A stretch of 64,000 nucleotides of DNA from Kistimonas sp964291505 (GCA_964291505.2 OZ220199.1:868001-932000); one strand, 5' to 3'. Numbered from the stretch's first letter, positions 17,346 to 26,277 are shown. Program-made: numbers and translations. Notes: generated by a model from the sequence alone, not told the origin.

Positions 17346-17966
17346 ATGACATTGGCAACCTGGCTTGGTTTCTTAACGGCCTGCATACTGGTCAGCATTT
17401 CTCCCGGCGCCGGCGCCATCAACACCATGAGCAGCGCCAGCCGTTTTGGACTGATGAAAACCCTGCCCTCCATACTGGGATTACAGGTTGGCCTGCTGAT
17501 TCATATTCTGATTATCTCAATTGGTCTCGGCGCCCTGCTGGCAGCATCAGAACATGCCTTCAGCGTTATCAAGTGGGTTGGCGTGGCCTACCTGATATGG
17601 CTCGGTATTCAAAAATGGCGGGAATCACCCGAACCTGCCCACATCAAGACCAACGCTTCAACCTGGAAACTCAAGCCTCAAATACTGAAAGCGGTGCTGG
17701 TTAACTTGACCAACCCAAAGGCCATCGTCTTTCTTGGCGCCCTGCTGCCACAGTTTATTGATCCCAGCCAACCTGCCGTACCGCAGATTTCCCTGCTGGC
17801 AATTACCATGATTACGGTGGATATGATCGTGATGGTCGGTTTTGCACTGCTGGCCGGTCAGCTGCAAAACTTCGTCAGCACCCGGAAACATTTGATTCTG
17901 CAAAACCGGTTGTTTGGCAGCCTCTTCATTGGCGCCGGCGGTCTATTGGCCAGCTGGAAAGCCTGA
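17346..17966 (+). CDS. LysE/RhtB-family amino-acid exporter
   Basis: 206 residues from the ATG at 17346; a TTG 9 bp upstream is in frame. Six hydrophobic helices are seen. The N-terminal family motif ISPGAGAINTMSSASRFG and the central NLTNPKAIVFLGALLPQF are typical of RhtB/LysE. These inner-membrane proteins export homoserine, threonine, lysine or similar amino acids with proton exchange. It is preceded by the two tRNA-Leu genes. The exact substrate cannot be read. No clear Shine-Dalgarno sequence is present. Confidence 0.88.
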   Translation: MTLATWLGFLTACILVSISPGAGAINTMSSASRFGLMKTLPSILGLQVGLLIHILIISIGLGALLAASEHAFSVIKWVGVAYLIWLGIQKWRESPEPAHIKTNASTWKLKPQILKAVLVNLTNPKAIVFLGALLPQFIDPSQPAVPQISLLAITMITVDMIVMVGFALLAGQLQNFVSTRKHLILQNRLFGSLFIGAGGLLASWKA

Positions 17967-17970
17967 GAGA

Positions 17971-18147
17971 CTATTTTTTCTTCGAAAACATCGGCACTGG
18001 ATTACTGGCGCTGTCCGCGGACTTTTTCTTTTTCCAGGACAGCATCTGCCAGCAGTGCGGGGAAGGCAACACATAGCCACCGCAGAAATCCACAAGAATC
18101 GACATCACCATATTATCCGGCATAACCTGTTTGGCTTTCTTCTTCAT
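17971..18147 (-). CDS. Unrecognised 58-residue small protein
   Basis: The frame runs from the ATG at 18147 to a TAG at 17971. A strong GGGAGG lies 8 bp upstream of the start. The product begins MKKKAKQVMPDNMVMS and ends in SKKK, with lysine clusters at both ends and near residue 40. The middle (ILVDFCGGYVLPSPHCWQML) is hydrophobic, with two cysteines. I recognise no family. It is convergent with the LysE-type gene (stop codons 4 bp apart) and ahead of tRNA-Thr on the other strand. The ribosome binding site and lysine-flanked core argue that it is translated. Confidence 0.6.
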   Translation of the reverse strand: MKKKAKQVMPDNMVMSILVDFCGGYVLPSPHCWQMLSWKKKKSADSASNPVPMFSKKK

Positions 18148-18416
18148 CACGTCATCCTCCCTGCTGACATTTTCCGGCGACAGATACTGCTTTCAACGTT
18201 GGAACTTGCCTCAGCGACTGCTGAACAACTACGAGTACTCAGGATAAGAGAGTGAACTGAATGACGGTATGCCACCTTAGTCGCCACCGCAGAAAAAGCC
18301 TGTAAATAAAGGGGTTTCTGTAGGTTATACCTTGGTCGAATCCTACTATCGTCGTAGTGGTTCAAGCCCCGGAAATGTGCCCCTGAGGCAGAACAGCGCA
18401 AAGGTGAGAAATAGTG

Positions 18417-18445
18417 TTGACAAAAACCGGAGTCATCCATATTAT
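18417..18445 (+). promoter_or_regulatory. Sigma-70 promoter of tRNA-Thr
   Basis: TTGACA (18417-18422), 17-bp spacer, TATTAT (18440-18445), 12 bp before the mature tRNA 5' end. Confidence 0.82.
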
Positions 18446-18457
18446 TCGCTGCGTCTG

Positions 18458-18533
<76 letters not shown>

Positions 18534-18543
18534 AACACGATAA

Positions 18544-18578
18544 AGCCCGAAGCGTTAATAAACACTTCGGGCTTTTTT
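18544..18578 (+). terminator. Rho-independent terminator of tRNA-Thr
   Basis: Stem AGCCCGAAG / CTTCGGGCT (12-nt loop) followed by TTTTTT. Confidence 0.9.
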
Positions 18579-18707
18579 GTATCTGCCTTTTTTAAAGACC
18601 CTGTCACCGGTGAGCTCAATAATTAAAGCGAACTGTTCTTATCTAATTCAAGAAATGCAAATCCAGCGAGTTCAATGAGACAAACCTGCCTGCCATAGCG
18701 ATCATTT

Positions 18708-18920
18708 TTAATTCAAGATATATGTGATCTTTTGGCACAATCTGGACAGCCTTCCTGCTAGCCTTTCTCTCCAACATTTCTGATGCTGTTCCGACTCTTC
18801 AGATCTCCTGTGTTTTACCGGAATTATGTGCATAGGTCTTGGTATCTTGCCAAACTGATCACTCTTCAAATTAATAGAAAGCTGAACTTTCGATGACATC
18901 AGTCGAAGTTCATCAGGCAT
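18708..18920 (-). CDS. Unrecognised 70-residue basic small protein
   Basis: The ATG at 18920 is preceded by GGAGGTCAAGTC, a near-perfect ribosome binding site with 6-bp spacing. That is the reason for choosing this start over the upstream ATG at 18983. The product starts MPDELRLMSSKVQLSINLKS. Its second half is very basic and polar (KHRRSEESEQHQ, RERLAGRLSRL), perhaps an amphipathic helix. No family is recognised. It lies alone between tRNA-Thr and the VWA gene in an AT-richer stretch. Confidence 0.45.
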   Translation of the reverse strand: MPDELRLMSSKVQLSINLKSDQFGKIPRPMHIIPVKHRRSEESEQHQKCWRERLAGRLSRLCQKITYILN

Positions 18921-19261
18921 GACTTGACCTCCATACGACAGTGATACTGATCTCCGATCAGAATCGCATGATAGAGAATCCAAACAACCGGATGCTGGTC
19001 ATAACTCTGTTATATTTTGTCCGATACACTCAAACACTGTGTAGCTTTATATATTCATTCAAGAGGCCAACTCACTGGCTGAAACATTGGATTCCAGCAT
19101 ATTCGCAGGCTTCCCAGAGTATTGCCCTGCTCACTTGTTACATTGAGCCCAAATCGACAGAAGGGCGTCAGAAACATCTTTTTTGACAAGCGAATGCTAT
19201 TTCACTCCACACAACAGGCCATGGTTTGGAGTGAATCATTTAAAGACGATGTGAAGTTAAT
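18921..19261. other. Gene-poor AT-rich stretch
   Basis: This 341-bp stretch holds the likely upstream region of the 70-residue ORF and the 3' flank of the VWA gene. Two plus-strand frames (18941-19186 and 19122-19304) lack ribosome binding sites and recognisable features. I see no clear terminator hairpin for the minus-strand VWA gene. Confidence 0.4.
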
Positions 19262-21058
19262 CTATCTAGCCAGAGTTTTACCCAATAGAATCCGGGCAAC
19301 CTGATCCAATGCAGTAGAAACCAGGGAATCCACATCATTCACCACAACATGGTTGGGATAATATTCCTGAACACTACTGTCCACGATGCCGATTCCCAGG
19401 GTTTCAACACCATCCGCTTCTATTTCACTGACCACCTGCTTGAGATGTTCGCCTAGGTGGGGAGGCGCTTCCACCTTGCAGGCACGGATATGCGGAGCAC
19501 CGTCACTGAGCACCATCAACACCTTACGAGGTTCCGGCCTGACCCGCAGCCGATCATAAGCCAGTAGCAGGCTCTCACCATCGCAATTACCGACATAGCA
19601 CTTGTAGGGGAGCTGGTCGATGGCCGCCATACTGGCGCGACACTTATTCAGATTATCGTGATAACCCTTGAATTCCACCATATTGATGGGCTCATAGCGG
19701 GAGTAATTCAGCTTGCCGCTGAAGCTGAACTCATCAGGATGTTCTCGCTGGTATTGCCGAACCGCCACTTTCATCTCGTGGTTGCAGTCATCATCCCGGT
19801 TCGTACAGAAACCGAGGATTTCATAACTGACGTCGGTTTTCTCCAGCGCTTCCGCCAGAGCAATCGTTGCCAGCATGGCCAGGTGCCCCTTGTTTTCCTT
19901 GACCATAGAGGTGCTCAGATCCACCAGCACACTCACCGCTGTGGCAATATCGGTATCTTCACGACGAACCGTGAACACATCCTCTTCACCATTATACGCA
20001 TTCACCAAACGGCGATTATCCAGTCGACCCTGCAGCGCGCCGCCCGCCCAGCGGATATCCCGTTTCGCAGCCAAAGAACGTTCCAGTTTTCGCCGCAATG
20101 CGTTGATCTGGCCTGCCGTTTCACTCAGTACCTGTTGATACTGATCCCGTAACTTTGGCTGACGCAGTATTTCGCCGATATTGTCGCCACTGCGGCGATT
20201 ACTCCAGGTATCAAACTCGGTCGACCAAGCGCGGTAAATCGTTTTTTCCCCTTTCAGGTGCTCACCAATGACTGCTTTGAGGGCAACTGACACATCACAG
20301 CTCTGACCTTGCTTTTTTCCCACTTCACTGGCCCGACGATCCAGTGCCGGATCATTTTCAGGCGTTTCTGGCGGATCGTCTTCCCCGTATTCTTCGAAAT
20401 GAACGATGGCATCAAAGATTTCATCCGCCAGCGTCAATGCCGCCTCAGTCGATTCTAGCCCACCAATACGCGCGGCCCAGGCTTCGCACATCTGGTAATG
20501 GTCACTCGTCATCTGTTGTTTTACAGCAGCCAGAAACTGGTCAATTTCACGGTTATTATCAATACCATTCAACTTGCGCCCCATGGCCGTCAGTGTGGCG
20601 GGCAACCATTGATACCAGGGCGCCTGCTGATCACTTGCCTCCACCTGCTCTTTCAGGGTTCGACAAACGGCACTGGTCACAGCTGAAAGGTTGCCACTGG
20701 CACCCTTATAGTCCTGCATGACCAGACGCTCAATACGCGGGTCTTCAATACTCGCAGCAATATCACGCTTCAGCGGACATTTTGCCTTGTTGGCCTGCTG
20801 GTTATAGCGGCGCAGCTGATCCAGATCTGAGTGACGGAGTCGCCCCGTGGCATGGTCGATATAGCCACGGCTTACGGCCCACTGGAATTCATCCAGTTCT
20901 GCCGCCATATCGAGGGAGGGATAAATAATCTTGTCGCCATCAACGCCGACCATATTGCCGCGAAAGACGATAGCTATTTTTTTACGTCCGAAGGTTCTCG
21001 AGGTACCCCGGCATTCATGGACAAAGGCCTGGGCAGTGATCGAGCCAGCGCGTTTCAC
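19262..21058 (-). CDS. CobT-like VWA-domain protein, partner of the adjacent AAA+ ATPase
   Basis: 598 residues. The C-terminal von Willebrand A domain (about residues 370-590) has a full metal-binding motif VDLSTSM (Asp380, Ser382, Ser384). An acidic linker EEYGEDDPPETPEND (about 222-236) separates it from a helical N-terminal half. The order resembles CobT, the large subunit of aerobic cobaltochelatase, but no cobalamin gene is nearby, so chelation is unlikely. MoxR/CobS ATPases with VWA partners generally act as chaperones that remodel or load cofactors into target proteins. It starts 17 bp after the ATPase gene, so the two are one operon. The target is unknown. Confidence 0.75.
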   Translation of the reverse strand: MKRAGSITAQAFVHECRGTSRTFGRKKIAIVFRGNMVGVDGDKIIYPSLDMAAELDEFQWAVSRGYIDHATGRLRHSDLDQLRRYNQQANKAKCPLKRDIAASIEDPRIERLVMQDYKGASGNLSAVTSAVCRTLKEQVEASDQQAPWYQWLPATLTAMGRKLNGIDNNREIDQFLAAVKQQMTSDHYQMCEAWAARIGGLESTEAALTLADEIFDAIVHFEEYGEDDPPETPENDPALDRRASEVGKKQGQSCDVSVALKAVIGEHLKGEKTIYRAWSTEFDTWSNRRSGDNIGEILRQPKLRDQYQQVLSETAGQINALRRKLERSLAAKRDIRWAGGALQGRLDNRRLVNAYNGEEDVFTVRREDTDIATAVSVLVDLSTSMVKENKGHLAMLATIALAEALEKTDVSYEILGFCTNRDDDCNHEMKVAVRQYQREHPDEFSFSGKLNYSRYEPINMVEFKGYHDNLNKCRASMAAIDQLPYKCYVGNCDGESLLLAYDRLRVRPEPRKVLMVLSDGAPHIRACKVEAPPHLGEHLKQVVSEIEADGVETLGIGIVDSSVQEYYPNHVVVNDVDSLVSTALDQVARILLGKTLAR

Positions 21059-21075
21059 GGATTACCCCAGCCCAC

Positions 21076-22800
21076 TCAGAAGCCGCATCCGGGAAAGACC
21101 CGTTGGGCCAGCCCGCGCAGGACAATCTGATCTTCTTCGTTGGCACGGTAAATAATATTGGTATCAACCGCCATCCGTACCGCTGCCTCATGTCCACAGA
21201 GGTCTTCATAAAAGACATAATCTTCTGCAGCGCCGATGATATTCCTCAATGAAATCGGCTCGGTGATCTCAACACTCGTAAAGGCCGTGCGATGTTCATT
21301 CACGTAAGTCATCAGCAAATCTGACACCATTTCCGGCAGGTCAGACACATTGGATTCCAGTACGCCCTGCTCATCCTCAACACACATGTAATCAATCGGG
21401 ATGAACTTGTGGAAACGGTTCAGTAGTGCCCGGGACAAAACCCGCGTTCCCGGGTACAGGCCGCTTTCATCCCCCTGCCCCTGGGTATTGCAGGCCGCCA
21501 CGGCACGGAAGAAAGGGTTGGCCTTGATACGACGGGCACCATCATCGGTAATCACAAACTCGCCTTGATCCAGCGCATTCTGCAGGGCATAGAGGACATC
21601 CGGGCGTCCAGCGTCCAGCTCATCCAGCAGCAGGATGGTGGGCGACTGCATGGCTTGGGGGAGAATACCGTCTACATACGTGGAAATGGTTGTGCCGTTA
21701 TCATTCTCAAGCCGTGTCTGACCCACCAGATCAAAACGGGAAATATCGCCATCAAAGTTGATCCGCCGCACTGGCCAGTGGAGCCGTGCAGCTACCTGCT
21801 GGATCAGTGTCGTCTTCCCCGTACCGGTATGGCCATGAAGCCAGGCATTTTTCCCGGCTGCCAGCGTCGCCAACAGGGGTAACAGGGTCTGGGAATCAAA
21901 ATGGTAACTGTCATCCAGCTCAGGTACCCAGGGATGGACGTCTTCCCATTCAAACACGGGTAAAGCGAAATCCAGCACTTTACCCAGGTGCTTCGCCGCA
22001 TCATCCCGGCAAAAGACCTCTGCGGCTTTCTTGAACACCACTTCACCAGCAGGAATGCTTAAATCCTTGCCCAACTCACTGGCCACGAAAGAACCCTGCA
22101 TGGGCGCAGCAGCGCCTCGAAGTTCACGCTTGAGCCGACCATTTTCATGGTTCAGCTCATCCACTTTTTTATCCAGGGTTTTAGCTTGCGCCTTCCAGGC
22201 TTCGGTGGCACTGACAGCCTGGATAATCTCATCCATGCTGTAGGGCGATTCTGCACTCTGCAGCAGCGAATCAATCGCCTTGATCACACTGCTTTCATCC
22301 GCCAGCTTGGCCAGAGCGGGGTCAATGTCGATATGCAGGTCAGAAGAGTCTTCATGCATGGTGTCTGCCTCCCCGGCACCTTCACCGGCATTTTTTTCCA
22401 GTGTTTCGTACATTTTTTCGATGAGATCAGGCGTCCAGGTGTTATGGCGGCCAAAATGCTCAACGGAAGGAAAGAGTGCCTCGTCGGTATTATTGACAGC
22501 AGCCATGAACTGGCTGAAGACGTCTTCCGCCTTATTTGAATCCAGAACCAGAAAGATCATGTACAGAAGAGAGGTGTCAGAGAGCTTGTCGCGGAAACTG
22601 GTGGCGTTGAACTTGGCGATTTTCACCGCCCCACTTTTGATCAGGCTATTGTCATGACCGGCTGAGTTCCAGTTATGGCTGACATAACAGGGCTTGAATG
22701 CAACATGCCACCATTTGCACAGTAGAGCGCGATCTGCCTGATGCTCCACCAACTGTGCCAGCGTGGGTAACGTGGTGCCAATCGACCGATCCCTGGCCAT
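21076..22800 (-). CDS. CobS/MoxR-like AAA+ ATPase with long N-terminal extension
   Basis: 574 residues. The AAA+ module occupies about residues 300-560: Walker A GHTGTGKT (323-330), Walker B LLLDELDA (Asp393, Glu394) and VAACNTQGQGD as sensor 1. CobS is only about 330 residues, so the first 280 are extra. They include a coiled coil (about 200-228, DKKVDELNHENGRLKREL) and regions I cannot assign. The start context is MARDRSIGTTLPTL. It pairs with the VWA gene downstream, and a SET-domain gene lies 112 bp upstream on the same strand. The product probably forms a hexameric ring that remodels a protein through the VWA partner. Confidence 0.78.
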   Translation of the reverse strand: MARDRSIGTTLPTLAQLVEHQADRALLCKWWHVAFKPCYVSHNWNSAGHDNSLIKSGAVKIAKFNATSFRDKLSDTSLLYMIFLVLDSNKAEDVFSQFMAAVNNTDEALFPSVEHFGRHNTWTPDLIEKMYETLEKNAGEGAGEADTMHEDSSDLHIDIDPALAKLADESSVIKAIDSLLQSAESPYSMDEIIQAVSATEAWKAQAKTLDKKVDELNHENGRLKRELRGAAAPMQGSFVASELGKDLSIPAGEVVFKKAAEVFCRDDAAKHLGKVLDFALPVFEWEDVHPWVPELDDSYHFDSQTLLPLLATLAAGKNAWLHGHTGTGKTTLIQQVAARLHWPVRRINFDGDISRFDLVGQTRLENDNGTTISTYVDGILPQAMQSPTILLLDELDAGRPDVLYALQNALDQGEFVITDDGARRIKANPFFRAVAACNTQGQGDESGLYPGTRVLSRALLNRFHKFIPIDYMCVEDEQGVLESNVSDLPEMVSDLLMTYVNEHRTAFTSVEITEPISLRNIIGAAEDYVFYEDLCGHEAAVRMAVDTNIIYRANEEDQIVLRGLAQRVFPGCGF

Positions 22801-22912
22801 TCACCGTGCTCCAATATAAGGTCTTCAGTAATGAATCTTAGTCAACACTGTGGAGTTCAGTGAAACGGGCACCCTGATAAAAATGACAATCACACAGCCA
22901 GTTTCACGAACA

Positions 22913-23614
22913 CTAGCGCTCGACGGCTGCGCGTCGCAACTTGATCCAGCCGTTACGACCGACCGTGATATAGCGATCCAAATCCATTTCAATATGGTCA
23001 GGGTCGACCTCAAAGTCTTTATCTCGGTCCGGGTGGTAATCCCAATACAATTCTTCGCCCGGCAGAATATCTTCCATCGCCACGGCAAATACCCGCCGAT
23101 CATGGGTGACCAGCATGCTGAGATTGGGTTCATCACTGCTGTTAGCCAGACGTAACTGGGAGCGCTCACCATCAGAGGCATCAATGCCCTGCTCAATAAC
23201 CGGTGTGTAATTCTCCCAGTCAGGCTCTATATCCTCTTCTTCCTCGTCGTCAAACTCATACTCATCAACGAGCCAGAGAATGTATGTGTCATTATCCAGA
23301 AAGATAGGGTAGCCGCTCTCATCCTTGTGCCACATGACGTATCGCCCCGTTGCCGGAATCTCGATACGGAAGGCTCGCCTGCCGGCGTATTCCCCCACCA
23401 CACTGCCGGAAGGGATGAAATCGCGGGTGAACAAGCCTTTACCGGCGCCCTCAATACGACTGGCTCCTTCGGTCAAATCAAACTCATACCGTTTAAGGCG
23501 GGATTGCAATTGCTGGTTTTCAGTCGTCAGTTGCTCAAGCTTCTGACGGAGGCTGTCAGCGTCATTTTGATCTGGTTTGTCCATACAGGCGATGTCTTTG
23601 TTATACCGGTCCAT
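22913..23614 (-). CDS. SET-domain protein (putative protein-lysine methyltransferase)
   Basis: 233 residues. The N-terminal coiled coil (about 18-42, LRQKLEQLTTENQQLQSRL) precedes the SET fold. SET marks are GKGLFTRDFIPSGSVVGEYAG (about 58-78, the SAM-binding GxG), RLANSSDEPN (155-164, in place of the usual RxxNHSCxPN) and GEELYWDY (187-194, with the catalytic tyrosine region). The histidine of NHS is Ser159, so activity is not certain. An acidic insert EFDDEEEEDIE lies at 120-130. SET proteins move methyl groups from SAM to lysines. The gene is just upstream of the AAA+/VWA pair. A second Met at residue 11 is also a possible start. Confidence 0.78.
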   Translation of the reverse strand: MDRYNKDIACMDKPDQNDADSLRQKLEQLTTENQQLQSRLKRYEFDLTEGASRIEGAGKGLFTRDFIPSGSVVGEYAGRRAFRIEIPATGRYVMWHKDESGYPIFLDNDTYILWLVDEYEFDDEEEEDIEPDWENYTPVIEQGIDASDGERSQLRLANSSDEPNLSMLVTHDRRVFAVAMEDILPGEELYWDYHPDRDKDFEVDPDHIEMDLDRYITVGRNGWIKLRRAAVER

Positions 23615-23795
23615 GGTTTTACCTAACTGAATAAATCTGCCAATTAATAACTGCTGTTAAAGGAAAATTGATAGCTCGCCATGACGAAAGAGTCAAATCT
23701 TTGTGGTTAGGCGTGCCGTAATAACAAACAGGGTTATCTATTCTTTTTTAAAGAATGTCTGAATTTCATAACCCTTGGAAGTGGATTCCGGTCGC

Positions 23796-24143
23796 ATGAT
23801 AAATGGATGGTCAATACTACGGTCACTCCCGTTTTTATTAATTACCGGCTCGGTGCCAGCTGAAGATTCTGCCGAAAAGCCCTTGATACAACTGCGTGAA
23901 ATTCTTTCCCAAACCGCAGAAAAAGGCGACGCCACCATCTCCGGTGTCGTCATCAAGCGAATCAGTCCCGGCAATTATCTGATCCACGACGGCACCGGCA
24001 CACTGGAAGTGGATATTCCTCATCACAAACTCCCTCCTGGTGGCCTGTTACCGCATACCCCGATCCGATTACAGGGTGTGATTCAGCACGATGAAAATGA
24101 AATCCTTGAAATTAACGTTGATACGATTCACTGGTCATTCTGA
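23796..24143 (+). CDS. Periplasmic BOF-domain (YgiW/YdeI-type OB-fold) protein
   Basis: 115 residues from the ATG at 23796. The short signal peptide (MINGWSILRSLPFLLITGSVPA) is followed by an OB-fold of the bacterial BOF family: ATISGVVIKRISPGNYLIHDGTG and RLQGVIQHDEN. E. coli YgiW and YdeI protect against peroxide, cationic peptides and other envelope stress. The TTG at 23775 is in frame but would spoil the signal peptide. It is divergent from the SET gene across about 180 bp. Confidence 0.72.
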   Translation: MINGWSILRSLPFLLITGSVPAEDSAEKPLIQLREILSQTAEKGDATISGVVIKRISPGNYLIHDGTGTLEVDIPHHKLPPGGLLPHTPIRLQGVIQHDENEILEINVDTIHWSF

Positions 24144-24299
24144 ACATCAAAAAACGGTACTCAATACTTCAGACCAGTGACCGAAAAACATTCATACGTC
24201 GCGATATTGAACAATACTTTTACTGTCGCACTACGGAACCCAGTGGGAAAAGGTTTGTCTACAAGACTGCCTGTATTTTTTATTAAAGGAATCATTTTT

Positions 24300-24482
24300 A
24301 TGGACAGCAGTAAACATTCAGTACAGAAACGTTTGCCAAAACGTTCATCCGTTTCTGTGAAAACCGCTTCGAAAAGTAAACGACCGATACCGTTGCCAAA
24401 AAGTCGTCGACCAACACCTGGCAAAGGTTATCCGTTTCCAGAGCGGATTCAGCAGGTGCCCAAGCGACAACTGACAGCCTGA
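24300..24482 (+). CDS. Unrecognised 60-residue lysine/arginine/proline-rich protein
   Basis: The ATG at 24300 follows AAAGGA at about 9 bp. The product starts MDSSKHSVQKRLPKRSS and is dominated by Lys, Arg, Ser and Pro, with repeated KR/KS motifs. It is probably unstructured and could bind nucleic acid. The same frame is open upstream to 24177, but that part is hydrophobic and lacks a ribosome binding site. It ends 11 bp before the end of the convergent gene at 24494. No family recognised. Confidence 0.5.
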   Translation: MDSSKHSVQKRLPKRSSVSVKTASKSKRPIPLPKSRRPTPGKGYPFPERIQQVPKRQLTA

Positions 24483-24493
24483 TGGTATGGCTG

Positions 24494-24832
24494 TCAGAGC
24501 ACCCGGTCAGTGATTTGTTTGAAACTATAGGCCGGAATCACCTTGCAGAAATGGAAGACATCTTCCACGAACAGAGCCAGTTCATCCTCTCCCTGTCCGA
24601 GCAGTTCTCCAATCGCCTGGTTATCAGTCATTAATCCTGCGATAACTATCACCCGCGCAATCGTATCGCGGTCACTGATCGCTGACATAACATCACTGCA
24701 CGCCTGCTCCTGCGCCAGGTTCTTCAGATCGTCCATGCCATCATCATTGGCAATAACAGCTGCACTCCACAGCCATACCATGGCTAACAAACTGCACAGT
24801 GATGTCAGTCGACCTTCCCTGCTTCGTCGCAT
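24494..24832 (-). CDS. Small secreted protein of unknown function
   Basis: 112 residues from the ATG at 24832, which has GGAGAG 7 bp upstream; an earlier ATG at 24853 is less well placed. A signal peptide (MRRSREGRLTSLCSLLAMVWLWSA then AVIA) leads to a mature domain of about 80 residues, acidic and helical, with two cysteines (ACSDV and HFCKV) that could form a disulphide. I recognise no family. It lies 72 bp downstream of cysQ on the same strand. Confidence 0.6.
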   Translation of the reverse strand: MRRSREGRLTSLCSLLAMVWLWSAAVIANDDGMDDLKNLAQEQACSDVMSAISDRDTIARVIVIAGLMTDNQAIGELLGQGEDELALFVEDVFHFCKVIPAYSFKQITDRVL

Positions 24833-24904
24833 AACGTTTCTCTCCGTGAACACTGACTGGAATTTCTACCATACCCCCGTTATGACAGCTTTTCGAGCCT
24901 GCAG

Positions 24905-25723
24905 TCAAAGCAACAGATCTTCCCAGTCGACTGACGGGTCACCCACAACAGTGAAGTCCGGATTCAGCAGGCTTTCCTTGCGGTTGTAGCGTAGCGGCTT
25001 AAGCTCGGGATCCAGCACGCGACCACCTGCAGCTTCAACAATCGCTTGAGCAGCGGCGGTATCCCACTCACTGGTCGGCCCACGACGTGGATAAATATCC
25101 ACAAGCCCTTCCGCCACCAGACATGCTTTGAGTGAACTACCCGCTGTCGTGACATGCACTTCGCCAAACCGATGCTCAAAACGTTGCATCAGTGCCGGGA
25201 TCGTATCTTCTCCATGACGCCGACTGACAGCCACATTCATAATGCCTTCAGGCGCGCAGGAACGTGTCGTCAGTTGCACGGGCTCTGTTTTATCGCACTG
25301 CCGCCAGGCGCCACCGGTATCACGTCCACCCATGTAGCAAACGCCATTAACCGGCGCATAAATCACACCCAGTATTGAAACACCATTCTCAATAAGGGCG
25401 ATGTTGACCGTAAATTCATCGGTATGGTCAACAAACTCCCGTGTGCCATCCAGAGGATCCACCAACCAGTAGCGCTGCCAGGCTGATCGCTCTGACCATG
25501 GCACTATGTCACTCTCTTCAGACAATATCGGAATCTCAGGCGTCAACGCCTGCAAACCGGTTCTAATGCAACGATCCGCTGCCAGGTCTGCCTCGGTAAC
25601 CGGTGAATCATCCGCCTTGGTCTGAAGGCCAACATCGTCCCGCTGATAAACTGCCAGAATCGCCTTACCGGCCTGCTGGCAGATCTCACGCAGTGACTGC
25701 GCCAGTGACATGTCTGTGATCAT
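24905..25723 (-). CDS. cysQ: 3'(2'),5'-bisphosphate nucleotidase CysQ
   Basis: 272 residues. Inositol-monophosphatase-fold motifs are present: VTEADLAAD, LSEESD, the metal site WLVDPLDGTREFV, and SEWDTAAAQAIVEAAGG near the C-terminus. The enzyme removes the 3' phosphate from PAP formed during sulphate assimilation, using Mg2+ in the cytoplasm. It overlaps the nudE stop by 4 bp, so the two are translationally coupled. Confidence 0.92.
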   Translation of the reverse strand: MITDMSLAQSLREICQQAGKAILAVYQRDDVGLQTKADDSPVTEADLAADRCIRTGLQALTPEIPILSEESDIVPWSERSAWQRYWLVDPLDGTREFVDHTDEFTVNIALIENGVSILGVIYAPVNGVCYMGGRDTGGAWRQCDKTEPVQLTTRSCAPEGIMNVAVSRRHGEDTIPALMQRFEHRFGEVHVTTAGSSLKACLVAEGLVDIYPRRGPTSEWDTAAAQAIVEAAGGRVLDPELKPLRYNRKESLLNPDFTVVGDPSVDWEDLLL

Positions 25724-26277
25724 GCTTCACCTCTTACGATATCCCGAACCATATAAAGCGCGGCCAACACACGGGCTTCACTGAAATCATCCCGGGCAAT
25801 CAATGCCGGAAGATCATCAAACGAGAAAACCTGGACGCCCAATGGCTCAGGCTCATCCCCCTCCAACTTTTCCTCATAAAGATCACGCGCCAGCACCACA
25901 CGCATACTGTGCGACATGTAATTGGGCGACAACGTAAAATCGGTCAGGTATTCGAGACTGTGCGCGCCATAACCGGCCTCTTCCTTCAGCTCTCGCTCGG
26001 CGCCGGCGAGCAGGTCTTCATCGGGCTCAACCAGTCCCTTGGGGAGAGACAATTGATAATCCTCGGTTCCCGCCGCATACTCCTCAATCATCACGAAGTG
26101 GTTGTCATCCAAGAGGGGGACAACCATTACCGCCTGATGCCCGGAGCTGTATCCCCCCAGCCGCTCGTAAGTCCGTTCGACCCCGTTGCTGAAGCGGAGT
26201 TTCATCCTTTCCACCCGAAACAGTGCCGAGCGTGCGACTTCCTGGGTCTCGAGAATTTCCGGTTTTTTCTTCATCAT
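25720..26277 (-). CDS. nudE: ADP-compounds hydrolase NudE
   Basis: 185 residues from the ATG at 26277, matching the roughly 186-residue E. coli NudE. The reading frame extends to 26415, but this overlaps the divergent yrfG start. The Nudix box reads GLVEPDEDLLAGAERELKEEAGY with all conserved Glu and Arg residues. It hydrolyses ADP-ribose, Ap3A, NADH and similar molecules to AMP plus a phosphoryl product. The nudE-yrfG-hslR order also occurs in enteric bacteria. Confidence 0.9.
   Translation of the reverse strand: MMKKKPEILETQEVARSALFRVERMKLRFSNGVERTYERLGGYSSGHQAVMVVPLLDDNHFVMIEEYAAGTEDYQLSLPKGLVEPDEDLLAGAERELKEEAGYGAHSLEYLTDFTLSPNYMSHSMRVVLARDLYEEKLEGDEPEPLGVQVFSFDDLPALIARDDFSEARVLAALYMVRDIVRGEA

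Noticed and set aside
19262..22800. Aerobic cobaltochelatase CobS/CobT
   Set aside because: Protein layouts resemble CobS/CobT, but lengths differ, the ATPase has a 280-residue extension, no cobN or cobalamin gene is nearby, and a SET gene adjoins. A general MoxR/VWA pair is preferred.
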